Assembly: GCA_963281255.1 (NCBI GenBank)
Contig: OY725494.1
Coordinates: 1,935,934-1,999,933 of the forward strand
Direction: 5' to 3'
DNA length: 64,000 nt
From: Aphrocallistes beatrix
Taxonomy: Eukaryota > Porifera > Hexactinellida > Sceptrulophora > Aphrocallistidae
Part shown: in pieces, positions 11,935 to 22,392 of the stretch
Position numbering within the stretch: position 1 is the first letter of the stretch
Layout: the number at the start of each line of letters is the position of its first letter
Translations under genes and position numbers: made by a program
Notes under the pieces: model-generated
Told to the model about the DNA's origin: nothing
Databases searched by the model: none
The model's input: only the letters and a program-made list of their open reading frames with translations

Positions 11935-12353
11935 GGGCGCATAGGGTCACATTGGTTAATTATAGGGAAGAGAACATCTCTAAATACGTATGTCCTACTG
12001 TTATAATCGATATCGCACGAAAAATCACCAAATTTGTGAAATTTTAAAAATTTGTATGCATAATGATGTCGCCATAACAAAATGATGAGTCATCATATTT
12101 TGATTATAGTTGCATCATATGTGTAGTATATTAATATACACATTATATTGAAAGTTCAGCCTTCTATCACCTAAATGGCTGAGTTATGGTCCAAAAACTG
12201 AAATTTCTAGCTATAAAAAAGGTGACAATGACGTTATAATTCCATCATGAGTCGACATTTTCGTCTGAACTCAGAACATAGTGTAGCCATAGTCAAAAGA
12301 CTCCCAAATGCAAAAAATAAACTTTCTGCGCCAGGCAGACTCTTCTATCAATA
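11935..12353 (-). repeat. HINE repeat copy H2
   Basis: Reverse-strand copy of block B, running from a truncated GC-rich tail (GGGCGCATAGGGTCACATTGG at the left) through GTCCTACTGTTATAATCGAT and TGATGAGTCATCA to CAGACTCTTCTATCAATATA. Its TA tract (12351-12355) received the pogo-type MITE that follows. The hairpin tail is mostly lost, apparently at the MULE junction. Confidence 0.8.
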
Positions 12354-12355
12354 TA

Positions 12356-12541
12356 CAGTCGACTCCGCTTAATAGGGTTCACTGTTTAATCGGGTCAGCT
12401 TAATCGGGTCATTTTTGGCAGGACCGGGATAGCTCTCACACATAGAAGCTAATACAAAATATTTTCGGTTAATAGCGTTCTCCGCTTAACCGGAGCAAAA
12501 TGTCCTCTGACCGATGTGGCCCTATTAAGCGGAGTCGACTG
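12356..12541. mobile_element. pogo-type palindromic MITE
   Basis: A 186-bp unit with perfect 22-bp ends beginning CAGTCGACTCCGCTTAATAG and ending with the exact complement, flanked by TA on both sides. Inside, 'GGTTAATAGCGTTCTCCGC' repeats the terminal theme. No coding capacity. It sits in the TA tract of HINE H2. Confidence 0.85.
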
Positions 12542-12802
12542 TATATATACGTATATACACGTATATATATATCCTTACAATTAAAACTCGATTAATATAT
12601 ACAGTCGACTCCGCTTAATAGGGTCACATCGGTTAGAGGTCATTTTGCTCCGATTAAGCGGAGAACCCTATTAACCGAAAATATTCTATATTAGCAACAG
12701 TGTGACACGATGAAATTGGGAATATTGCTATTTTTGTTATTTCGCATGTTATCACACAACCATCACTTCTAAACTCCTTCTCTATTCTATTATTCGTACA
12801 TA

Positions 12803-14419
12803 TTATATGTTTCTATAAAATGCACACTCCCCCAGTGACATAGATTCTGATTGGATTGCATTGTGAACTGGGTGAACTTGACCAAAGATACGATGTAGAA
12901 TGCGTACTCCAAAATAGACTTCAAAGCGTTGAAGTTCTCTAACATATCCTTGAGCCTTGTTTTCGTTATCAATTGAGGAGCACAGGAAGTCAAGAAGATC
13001 CTCGTAATTTTCTAAAATAGCATTGACTGCAGGGTATCTTAGAATCCATCTTGTTGGACATATGGGACGGATATTTGAGTTGCTTATCTTACCGTCTTCT
13101 GAGTTTGCAACTCGTATCTGATCGAAATATGCTTTTCTTTTCACTGAATCCTTCACATATATCCCGATCTTACCTACGAGAGTCACGATATGATAACACT
13201 GGCGAACTTCCTTTGCAACATCATTCAGCACTAAATTAAGATTATGGCCAGCGCAGTGGGAATACAGGGCTTTTGGATGATGATTCCTAACTAATGTTTG
13301 CAAACCAGAAACATGACCAGAAACATTTGAGGCCCCATCGTATGCCTGACCTCGGCAATTCTCCATGTCAAGACCAAGAGTTTTTATCGTCTTGGTAAGT
13401 ATCTTGTAGAGTTCTACTGCTGTAGTACCAACTATGTTATGAAATCCTAAAAAATCTTCCCGCACACTAAGATCTGAATCGTCTACATATCTCATACAGA
13501 TGCAAACTTGCTCAAGGGTTGAGATGTCTTGAGTCTCATCCATGATACATGTAAACCAAACGGACCTCTTGATCTTCTCAACAATTATATCCAGTACACT
13601 ATCACCTAACATCTTGTGACACTCATTCTGTATTGGTACCGACATAAACTTGCATCCAGACGAATTAAAGTATGATTTTACATCCTCATTGAAATTTGAA
13701 ATTAGTTCAACTTCCTGCCAAATATTTGCTGTATCTTTTTCTTCGCCATGGCCTCGTAGCGGCATTCCTTGTCTAGCCAAGAGTTGTATGCTAGAAATAA
13801 CAGCATCAAGGTCAATCCTATTCCTTTGCATTAACCGTTTCTTCGTGCTGCTTACTTGGGCCCTAATCGTTAGTTGATTCTCGTGAGCAGCCTTGACACC
13901 TGCCAAATAATGATGTACATTATGCTTAAGCGTACCGGCATCAGCTCCTGTATGTTTCAGAAGCTTCGACTTACCACCATGCCAATTATTCCATCCAGTG
14001 ATAAAGCTGCTCTCTGCAAACCTGTGTTTGTTCTCACTAGCTGGTAACATGTCAGCATTCAAACCCCAGACACAAACGCACCAGCACAAATCCAAATTTG
14101 TATCGTAACGTAGCCAGGGAATTTCGGCAAGCCAAGCTTTATTAAACTTCTGATTGCCATGACAGTGTGTTTCTTTATCTACTAGATATGGATTAAAATC
14201 TTGTCCGACTTAGACTGGTGGTTGTGGCGTAATTTGGTGTTGTTCTGCAGATTCCTGTTGTAAGAGGGTAATACATTCATTTGGGCTCTCAGGGGACTGA
14301 GAACCTAGATCGCAGTCAGGTGAAGTGAGTGTTGATAGACTTGATTGTGCTTGGAGAAAATGGCTTAATATCGGCTGTGCAAACTTAGGCTTTTTAGCTG
14401 AACTCTCAGAAGAAGACAT
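12803..14419 (-). pseudogene. hAT transposase, ZMYM1/TTF-finger type, one nonsense codon
   Basis: A single frame runs from the ATG at 14419 to the stop at 12803 and is broken only by TAA at 14210-14212; the same frame resumes at once. Residues 1-69 are a serine-rich leader (MSSSESSAKKPKFAQPILSH). Next comes a TTF-type zinc finger (NPYLVDKETHCHGNQKFNKAW, then LDLCWCVC), then a DUF4371-like hAT core with IMDETQDISTLEQ, GQAYDGASNVSGHVSG and SHCAGHNLNLVLND. The C-terminal dimerisation region is cut short after about 540 codons. Proteins of this type act in hAT transposition or are domesticated as ZMYM1-like factors. The near-intact frame suggests a young relic. Confidence 0.85.
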
Positions 14420-14683
14420 TTATTATTTTCAAGAATAAATGTAGATCGGAATCAGAAATTGGTAATTTTAAAATTTATTGAATTACTAGAATCTTGATTT
14501 GTTTGTTATTTATGGTTGGAAACACATTCAGTGTAATATATTATTAGCACTATAGAGTATAGACACTTCCATTGTTCGATTAAAAAACAACGTGAAATAA
14601 TGATTCTTTAATTGATCAATTATGAAATACCAACCTGAAAGTATTGAATATAAAATTGATACAATTATTCATTTTTTTATGTA

Positions 14684-14839
14684 CAGTAGCCCCCCGCTTT
14701 TCAGAACCTTGGCACTCTGATCCCTCGCAAATCCGAACATCTCATTCTCAAATAACTTGGAATATATACCATAATCGTAACAGATATCTTTTGAATCGGA
14801 ACTCCTCCGTTCGGACTTCTGATTAGCAAGGGTTTACTG
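14684..14839. mobile_element. Small pogo-like MITE
   Basis: Left end CAGTAGCCCCCCGCTTTTCAG; right end as complement CAGTAAACCCTTGCTAATCAG; TA at both flanks (14682-14683, 14840-14841). About 156 bp, no coding capacity. Confidence 0.75.
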
Positions 14840-15907
14840 TATTGACATATTGAGTGCACTTAGTATACAAGTACTAGCACAACGGCCTGGCCGGCTGGCC
14901 CCCCCGCTTTTTGGTCAACCTGACGCCACTGGTCGACTGTATATATATGGGTCATTCCATTCCAATTCGACCAACTGTTCCATGTCGAGCATCTCAGAAA
15001 TTATTGTAATTTTGCCTGCAAGTTTTGCATACTAGTGCATGATCATTTGTGCAATATCAGCTTTCAATACCTTTTGGTTTATAATTATAGCCATTTCAAA
15101 ATTTGACGATTTTTATAGTTCGGACACTCTTGTTTAAGAGGCCCCTTAATCAAATGTGACATATATCTTTCAATTCTTAACTTAGATGTCCAGTTTTTTT
15201 ACTGGTTGTTAATCATATAGTTACCTAATGTTCTTAGCTAAATTGGGTATTCTTATTACCTAGTTTAGATTTAATTCTTATCTAAACATATATTTTCATC
15301 AATTTATCCAAAAAATTTCAAAATAATAATTCTTCATGTCTCCAATGGTTTAGAATTTGTCCATTTACTTTTTAATTTTGCTCTATATATGTACAATCTT
15401 CCTGGTAAATTTCATGGCTTACATCAGTTCTTTTACTGTTAAATTCCAACCTATTTTAAATCATTCCAAATTTTAATTGTTATCAAATTTTTCAAATTTT
15501 CCTAATGCCTACGAATGAAGAACTCTGAAATAATTGATATTTGTTTCTATTTCTTAGTCCTACAGTTATATAGATATACTTTCTCCAGTTGTGCGAATTG
15601 TAGTTGAAATTTGTGTGTTTTTATCGCTTGTACTATATATTAGAAGTATTTGTACAAGTTCTAATAATCTTATTTTTTCCTAATATTGTAAAACGATTAT
15701 CTTCTTAATTTCTTTAGTTATCAATATTTACAAAATAATTAATATATTGTTCTGCTTAGACACATAGCATGGTAACGTTTCGTTACCATCCAAAACTTGT
15801 CAAATGTGGTTCTAATTCGGGATCAAATTTCATCTGCACAACTTTGCATATACTCGTAATTAAGTATTGTAATAGTAATCCATCTAAGGGTTCAGTTTAT
15901 TTCGCAT

Positions 15908-16802
15908 AGCATGGCAAGTTTATGTTGTTATGTAAAACTTGCCAAATACGGTTTCTATTTCGAGATCGAATTCCAGCTGCACTCCTTTGTATATAATGAA
16001 GGATTGTCATAAGTATTGTAATAACATAAATACTTCGGAGTCGTCGTATAATTATGCGAAAACTGTAATCATTGATAATTCAGAATTATATAATTTGTTC
16101 TTGTCTAAAGCAATATGTATATTTCAGTGTGTTCTGTTGGTATAATTTTATACGAAAATTGCCACAAAAAAACGAAATATGTTAGAAAACAAGGCCTTAA
16201 TAAAATATCTGATCTCGATAATGATGTAATACATCTTTTGGAGATCAGAGCTGGTCACATTTTTACACCAGAAATTGATACAATCTGTCTTCATCATGAA
16301 CAAGTTTATATCTCAAAGTAGTCCAGTTGGCAATTAGCTTGCTGTGACCCATGGCAGTTGTACAAAAAAAAAAAGTAAACAAATACCTTAAAACTCTGAA
16401 TACTTCATTAGCAGACGCTCTAAACAATATCATCCCAAAAACAAATGAGTTTACTATAAAGCCAGGTCAAAAGTTGTGCTATCAATGCTTCGATAAATTT
16501 TCTTTGCGAATTTAAAAAATTTAACTTAGCAATGAAATTAATTGGATTTCTATAAAAATTAATTCATTATCTGCAAAGTAGTGCAGCTGGAATTCGATCT
16601 CGAAATAGAAACCGTATTTGGCAAGTTTTACATAACAACATAAACTTACTTTATGCGAAATAAACTGAACCCTTAGATGGATTACTATTACAATACTTAA
16701 TTACGAGTATATGCAAAGTTGTGCAGATGAAATTTGATCCCGAATTAGAAACCACATTTGACAAGTTTTGGATGGTAACGAAATGTTGCCATGCTATGTG
16801 TC
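15908..16802. repeat. 895-bp segment duplicated across the assembly gap (copy 1)
   Basis: Reads identically to 17003-17897, offset by 1095 bp wherever compared, including the peptide-level open frames at 15939/17034 and 16115/17210. The second copy begins immediately after the N run and the first ends immediately before it. Confidence 0.9.
16090..16520 (+). pseudogene. Coding relic inside element X (zinc-binding N-terminal region)
   Basis: Across two frames the translation reads GHIFTPEIDTICLHHEQVYISK, then SSWQLACCDPWQLYKKK, LADALNNIIPKTNEF and IKPGQKLCYQCFDKFS. This matches, residue for residue in many places, the N-terminal part of the gene relic at 34.4-34.9 kb (TICLHHEQ, WQLKCCDP, VKPGQKLCYDCF). 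Conserved C and H residues suggest metal binding. A stop at 16319 and a frame change break it, and the part with the catalytic-looking motifs is absent. Function unknown; best seen as the remnant of X's own transposase. Confidence 0.65.
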
Positions 16803-17002
16803 NNNNNNNNNNNNNNNNNNNNNNNNNNNNNNNNNNNNNNNNNNNNNNNNNNNNNNNNNNNNNNNNNNNNNNNNNNNNNNNNNNNNNNNNNNNNNNNNNN
16901 NNNNNNNNNNNNNNNNNNNNNNNNNNNNNNNNNNNNNNNNNNNNNNNNNNNNNNNNNNNNNNNNNNNNNNNNNNNNNNNNNNNNNNNNNNNNNNNNNNNN
17001 NN
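16803..17002. other. Assembly gap (200 N)
   Basis: A run of exactly 200 N inside element X. Reading frames called through it are meaningless. Confidence 0.99.
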
Positions 17003-17897
17003 AGCATGGCAAGTTTATGTTGTTATGTAAAACTTGCCAAATACGGTTTCTATTTCGAGATCGAATTCCAGCTGCACTCCTTTGTATATAATGAAGGATT
17101 GTCATAAGTATTGTAATAACATAAATACTTCGGAGTCGTCGTATAATTATGCGAAAACTGTAATCATTGATAATTCAGAATTATATAATTTGTTCTTGTC
17201 TAAAGCAATATGTATATTTCAGTGTGTTCTGTTGGTATAATTTTATACGAAAATTGCCACAAAAAAACGAAATATGTTAGAAAACAAGGCCTTAATAAAA
17301 TATCTGATCTCGATAATGATGTAATACATCTTTTGGAGATCAGAGCTGGTCACATTTTTACACCAGAAATTGATACAATCTGTCTTCATCATGAACAAGT
17401 TTATATCTCAAAGTAGTCCAGTTGGCAATTAGCTTGCTGTGACCCATGGCAGTTGTACAAAAAAAAAAAGTAAACAAATACCTTAAAACTCTGAATACTT
17501 CATTAGCAGACGCTCTAAACAATATCATCCCAAAAACAAATGAGTTTACTATAAAGCCAGGTCAAAAGTTGTGCTATCAATGCTTCGATAAATTTTCTTT
17601 GCGAATTTAAAAAATTTAACTTAGCAATGAAATTAATTGGATTTCTATAAAAATTAATTCATTATCTGCAAAGTAGTGCAGCTGGAATTCGATCTCGAAA
17701 TAGAAACCGTATTTGGCAAGTTTTACATAACAACATAAACTTACTTTATGCGAAATAAACTGAACCCTTAGATGGATTACTATTACAATACTTAATTACG
17801 AGTATATGCAAAGTTGTGCAGATGAAATTTGATCCCGAATTAGAAACCACATTTGACAAGTTTTGGATGGTAACGAAATGTTGCCATGCTATGTGTC
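17003..17897. repeat. 895-bp segment duplicated across the assembly gap (copy 2)
   Basis: Second copy of 15908-16802, including the same coding relic. See findings: likely an unmerged contig overlap inside a long palindrome. Confidence 0.9.
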
Positions 17898-18724
17898 TAA
17901 GCAGAACAATATATTAATTATTTTGTAAATATTGATAACTAAAGAAATTAAGAAGATAATCGTTTTACAATATTAGGAAAAAATAAGATTATTAGAACTT
18001 GTACAAATACTTCTAATATATAGTACAAGTGATAAAAACACACAAATTTCAACTACAATTCGCACAACTGGAGAAAGTATATCTATATAACTGTAGGACT
18101 AAGAAATAGAAACAAATATCAATTATTTCAGAGTTCTTCATTCGTAGGCATTAGGAAAATTTGAAAAATTTGATAACAATTAAAATTTGGAATGATTTAA
18201 AATAGGTTGGAATTTAACAGTAAAAGAACTGATGTAAGCCATGAAATTTACCAGGAAGATTGTACATATATAGAGCAAAATTAAAAAGTAAATGGACAAA
18301 TTCTAAACCATTGGAGACATGAAGAATTATTATTTTGAAATTTTTTGGATAAATTGATGAAAATATATGTTTAGATAAGAATTAAATCTAAACTAGGTAA
18401 TAAGAATACCCAATTTAGCTAAGAACATTAGGTAACTATATGATTAACAACCAGTAAAAAAACTGGACATCTAAGTTAAGAATTGAAAGATATATGTCAC
18501 ATTTGATTAAGGGGCCTCTTAAACAAGAGTGTCCGAACTATAAAAATCGTCAAATTTTGAAATGGCTATAATTATAAACCAAAAGGTATTGAAAGCTGAT
18601 ATTGCACAAATGATCATGCACTAGTATGCAAAACTTGCAGGCAAAATTACAATAATTTCTGAGATGCTCGGCATGGAACAGTTAGTTGAATTGGTCGATT
18701 TCACATGGAATGATGTATATATAT

Positions 18725-19199
18725 CTGTTACGAATTGATTGAAGAAACTGCCAGGCACAGAAAGCCTATTTTTGGCATGTGGGAATCTTTTGACTATGGC
18801 TCCACTAAATTCTGAGCTCAGACCAAAATGTCGACTTTTCATAGAATTATGACGTCATTGTCACCTTTTTTAAAATTAGAAATTTATTCGACTATAACTC
18901 AGCTATTTTAAGGGATAATTATAAAAGGCTGAAAGTTTAATATAATGTGTATATCAATATATCTCACATATGAGTAACTATCATCAAAAAATGATGACTC
19001 ATCACTCTGTCATGGCGTCATCATTACACATAAAAATTTTAAAAATTGACAAATTTGGTGATTTTTCGTGCGTTATGGATTATAACAGTAAGATAGACGT
19101 GTTTAGAGATGTTATCTCCCTTAGAATTAATCAATGTACCGCAGGCGCTCCAGCGGAAACTTTGTGTCTGCCAACCATCCAGTGCAAGCAAACGAATGT
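18725..19199 (+). repeat. HINE repeat copy H3
   Basis: Starts CTGTTACGAATTGATTGAAGAAACTGCC after the TA tract that received element X, and keeps TGACGTCA and AAATTTGGTGATTTTTCGTGCG. The tail is degraded (GCGCTCCAGCGGAAACTTTG) and stops near 19199. Confidence 0.8.
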
Positions 19200-19316
19200 T
19201 AACTATTTACCTAATTTAGTTGTAGAATTTTAGTACATAAATATTTGCCGCAAGCAACACGTAATCATAGCATGACTATTGCTATATTCCTATCAGGCCT
19301 ATTGTATTTCAATAAT

Positions 19317-19440
19317 ACAAGCGCGCTTCGCTTGCTTGCGCTGGGGGGCTGGCGGACACAAAGTGTCCGACGGAGGCTCCCTTCGGTCGCTGGGGTCACA
19401 TTGGTCAATTATAATGGAAATATCTCTAAATACGTCTGTC
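19317..19440 (-). repeat. HINE copy H4, tail part, split by the P element
   Basis: Complementary orientation: begins ACAAGCGCGCTTCGCTTGC and runs through GGCGGACACAAAGTGTCCGA to CTCTAAATACGTCTGTC. It resumes at 24847 on the other side of the P-type transposon. Confidence 0.9.
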
Positions 19441-19773
19441 CATAGCATTCTATACACTAAGGCAATGGCGCGCTTAACATTTTTGGGACCAGGGATTGGT
19501 TAGTTAATTAGATGTTGTATGTTGATATTTTCTATATCGTCTTGGTAAAATAGAAATTTGATGTTAAATTTATTAACTCCACCCCTTAGACATCTTATAA
19601 ACCATATTAGATTATTTTTGAATCCATACTTTAATATTTCACTTTTACGTTTTATTGCAATTCCAATATTCCATTAATATTTAAGAAATTGACGCCATTC
19701 TGATTGTGAAAGGAGTTTATCAATCATTATGTCTAGTGATGATTCAATTAAAGTATGATACAAAAGCCAAATA

Positions 19774-20076
19774 ATGTTTATTCTTAAACATTATTTGGTT
19801 TGTGCAAATTTTACTTCGAGATATCACTTCCCACATCAAAACAATCAAGTACAGCTTGGAGTGCAATTTGTTTTTTATACACCCATAATGTATATTTACA
19901 AAATTTATACCAATACCTTAGAAAGTTCTATTTTCATTTCCACTTTCATCCTCTCTTACTACTTTCAAATACATCTTTCAATTCAACTTTCATGCTCTAC
20001 GTACTACTTTCAATTACCACTTTCATCCTCTACTTATGTACTTCTTTCAATAACAACTTATTTTGAATATTCGGAG
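19774..20076. promoter_or_regulatory. 5' leader of the P transposase with CTTTCA repeats
   Basis: Upstream of the transposase ATG lies a degenerate tandem of roughly 30 bp (CACTTTCATCCTCT-x-CTTACTACTTTCAA, about 19935-20060). The sequence is open in one frame but has no recognisable domain, so it is taken as leader or promoter DNA of the transposon, not protein. Confidence 0.35.
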
Positions 20077-20232
20077 ATGTCCTGTCTTGTCCCAGGCTGC
20101 AGATCCAATTATTTGGGGGAAGATAAATCAACCTCGATTTTTAATTTTCCCAAAGATGAGCGATTGCGCGAACAATGGTTCAGTGCCATTCCCAGACCAA
20201 GGAAGGACTATGAAGACCACAAACATATGAAG

Positions 20233-20297
20233 GTATTCAATTGGAATTATTTATTTATAACCTTATACAGTATATTGAATTCCAATTGTACCTATAG
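20233..20297 (+). other. Intron in the THAP domain of the P transposase
   Basis: AAG|GTATTC at the 5' side and TACCTATAG|GTATGC at the 3' side. Phase 0: splicing joins HMK to VCIRHF, restoring the Cys and His of the THAP C2CH set. A later AG (20316-20317) would give the wrong phase and lose VCIRHF. Confidence 0.8.
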
Positions 20298-21065
20298 GTA
20301 TGCATACGCCATTTCAGAGAAGTTGACATCGAGAGAACACACCAATATTTTGATGGACTGCGAACTGTCACTGTCATCCGAGATAGAGTAGCCCTAAAGA
20401 AAGATGCCGTGCCAAGCATATTTCCTAACTGTCCTTCCTACCTATCTGAGTCGAATTCCAAACCGAAGAGACTTTCGAAAGATGACAAGGAGCAATTAAT
20501 GATGGAAGCTGCCTACACTCAGAGCTTAGCTGATAACGAAGAAACAATAGATAAGTTTCTTGTTGATTCATTTTCTGAACTTCTCTCTAAGTTACATTTC
20601 ATTGATCTCACAAACGGTTGGATTTCTCAACATTCCGAAAACAACCCTTTATATTTTTTGAAAATAGCCATTGCTGATTCGGGACCTATTATCGAACGTT
20701 CAGTTTCAATTGACCATGATTTGTTTATCAAAGCATTTGGTATTAACAGCAGTCCGATTAGTCTTTCAAGGATTTCAATTCATGACACCCGCCAAATTGA
20801 AAGTTTACTTAATGAAGTAGATAAATTTACCACACCAACACCTAGTGAGCGAACCTCCTCTGAACTTTCAATTAACAACCATATAAAATTAGCTATCGAT
20901 CAGTTAAAAAGTGCAATTAACCTCGTTGAATTTGAGGCCCAAGATCTAGTTATACTTGACAGTGTCTTCCCCTGTACTGAGTCAATGAAAATTATGTTGC
21001 ATTTTATTGTAGGACAACTGACAAATTTGATTCTTTGGAAAAATAATCGACGGTATGATATACTA

Positions 21066-22392
21066 GGGCATTCAAAAAGTCTTGCGGGTCATACCATAAA
21101 ATAATAAATAAATGTCATAGAATATGTTTCGATGTATTATTTATTCGAAATACCCCCCTCCTACTTCTACACAGCGTTTCAATCTTTCCACCCACTTTAT
21201 GAATGCATTTCTGTACTCTTCTTCGGGGATGGATTTGAAGAAGTGGTACAGGGCCGACCCGAGGGTTTGTTTCGACTCAAATTCCCTGCCTTGAAGGTAG
21301 ATTTTGAGCTTGGGGAAAAGCCAAAAATCACAGGGAGCTAGGTCTGGTGAGTAGGGTGGGTGGGGAAGTAAATATAATCCCTCTGATTCCAAGAAATTTT
21401 TAGTGAGCTTGGCTGTATGGGAGCTAGCATTATCTATCAATAATTTTATTCCCCTCATTTTAGCCTTGGGACGGAGCTCTTCCACTTTTTTATTAGGTTT
21501 GGAAGTACTTTCTCTGTAAAAAACGTTGCGTTTAATGTTTTACCACTTTCAGAAGGTATTTGCAAGACTATTCCACTACTATTGAAGAAGATCGTGTACA
21601 TGACCTTCGGTTTTCTGAAGTCGGGCCTAGGAATTTGGGCCGGTCTTTCGTCCTTTCTCACCCATGATCGCATTTTATACTTGCTGTAAGGGGTTGAATA
21701 TTAGACCCAAGTCTCATCCCCGGTTATAACTTCAGCTAGGCGTCTAGGATCACAACCGTCATAGGTTTCCAGGAGTTTCTTGGCAGTCTTTACACGTGCG
21801 AGCTTTTGTTGATCGCCGAGGTTTTGTGGGACCCACTTACCGCAAATGGATCGGAAACCAAGCTGAGTCGTCAGAATGGAATGAATGGCCCCCGATGAAA
21901 TCTCCATACTCTGCTTTAACTGCTCGATTGTTATACACTTATCTTCCCGACTTTGCTCTCGATTAGAGCAACATTCTCTGGGGTGCTGACGGACACCGGT
22001 CTCCCAGATCGAGGTAGATCTGACACGTCTGTATTTCCAGACTGAAATCGTGCAGCCCATCGCTCTACCGTTGATCTGGAAGGGCAGTCCATGCACAATA
22101 GCTCCTGCAACTCGTTGTAGATGAGTACCGGATGGATGCGGAGTTTTGTCCGAAACTCAATGTAAGCTCTCCATTTCAGATTAAAATTGTCATCCTTGGA
22201 AGCCATAATTTTACCAGTATGTTGAAGTGATGTGTGAATAAATTGATCAGAAATTTGTAATTTTCATTCAATCAAGCTAAAATTTTCTGCAAATCAAGCT
22301 AAGATATAAGGTTATGTTATAAATGAAAACTGATTTGTTTACTATTATAGTCTGCGAAATATATCATGACCCGCAAGACTTATTGAACGCCC
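21066..22392 (-). mobile_element. mariner element 1, inserted in the P transposase
   Basis: Ends GGGCATTCAAAAAGTCTTGC and, as complement on the right, GGGCGTTCAATAAGTCTTGC, flanked by TA at 21064-21065 and 22393-22394. Length 1327 bp, the usual mariner size. It is younger than the P element, which is younger than HINE H4. Confidence 0.92.
21141..22206 (-). pseudogene. mariner 1 transposase, frameshifted (DD34D)
   Basis: Starts at the ATG at 22206 (MASKDDNFNLKWRAYIEFR). The N-terminal helix-turn-helix pair is readable (STVERWAARFQSG; IEQLKQSMEISSGAIHSIL), then the linker WVPQNL, TGDETW (first Asp), LLIDNASSHTA (second) and PPYSPDLAPCDFWLFP (third), with 34 residues between the last two Asps. 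Four pieces in different frames, overlapping at about 22096-21931, 21700 and 21485-21455, show at least three frameshifts. It ends with YFE near 21141. Not functional. Confidence 0.88.

Larger units (their letters stand above)
12602..14939. mobile_element. Composite element: pogo-type ends around a hAT/TTF transposon
   Basis: Left end CAGTCGACTCCGCTTAATAG repeats the MITE just upstream. The right end is only CAGTCGAC in complement, directly abutting CAGTGGCGTCAGG (complement of 14919-14931), a typical hAT terminus. TA flanks both ends. Best read as a pogo-type element into which a hAT inserted near its right end; the matching left hAT end is unclear (CAGTGTGACACG at 12698 is a candidate). Another small pogo-like MITE lies inside at 14684-14839. 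Confidence 0.5.
14949..18714. mobile_element. Element X: DNA transposon with terminal inverted repeats of about 1 kb
   Basis: The left arm (14949 to about 15990) starts GGGTCATTCCATTCCAATTC and is complementary along its length to the right arm (about 17665-18714), which ends ...GAATTGGTCGATTTCACATGGAATGAT. TA runs flank both ends. After removing the assembly duplication and gap in the middle, the element is about 2.7 kb with a central unique part of about 0.6 kb. That part carries a coding relic related to the gene at 34.4-36.8 kb. A deletion derivative lies at 25231-25425. The superfamily is not determined; target duplication cannot be read in the TA repeats. Confidence 0.75.

Noticed and set aside
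16651-17107. Several open frames spanning the N run
   Set aside because: They consist mainly of undetermined bases; flanking pieces are arms of element X.
19774-20391. 205-codon frame covering exon 1 of the P transposase and beyond
   Set aside because: Its first 100 codons have no similarity and its end runs through the intron; the ATG at 20077 plus splicing gives a complete THAP domain instead.
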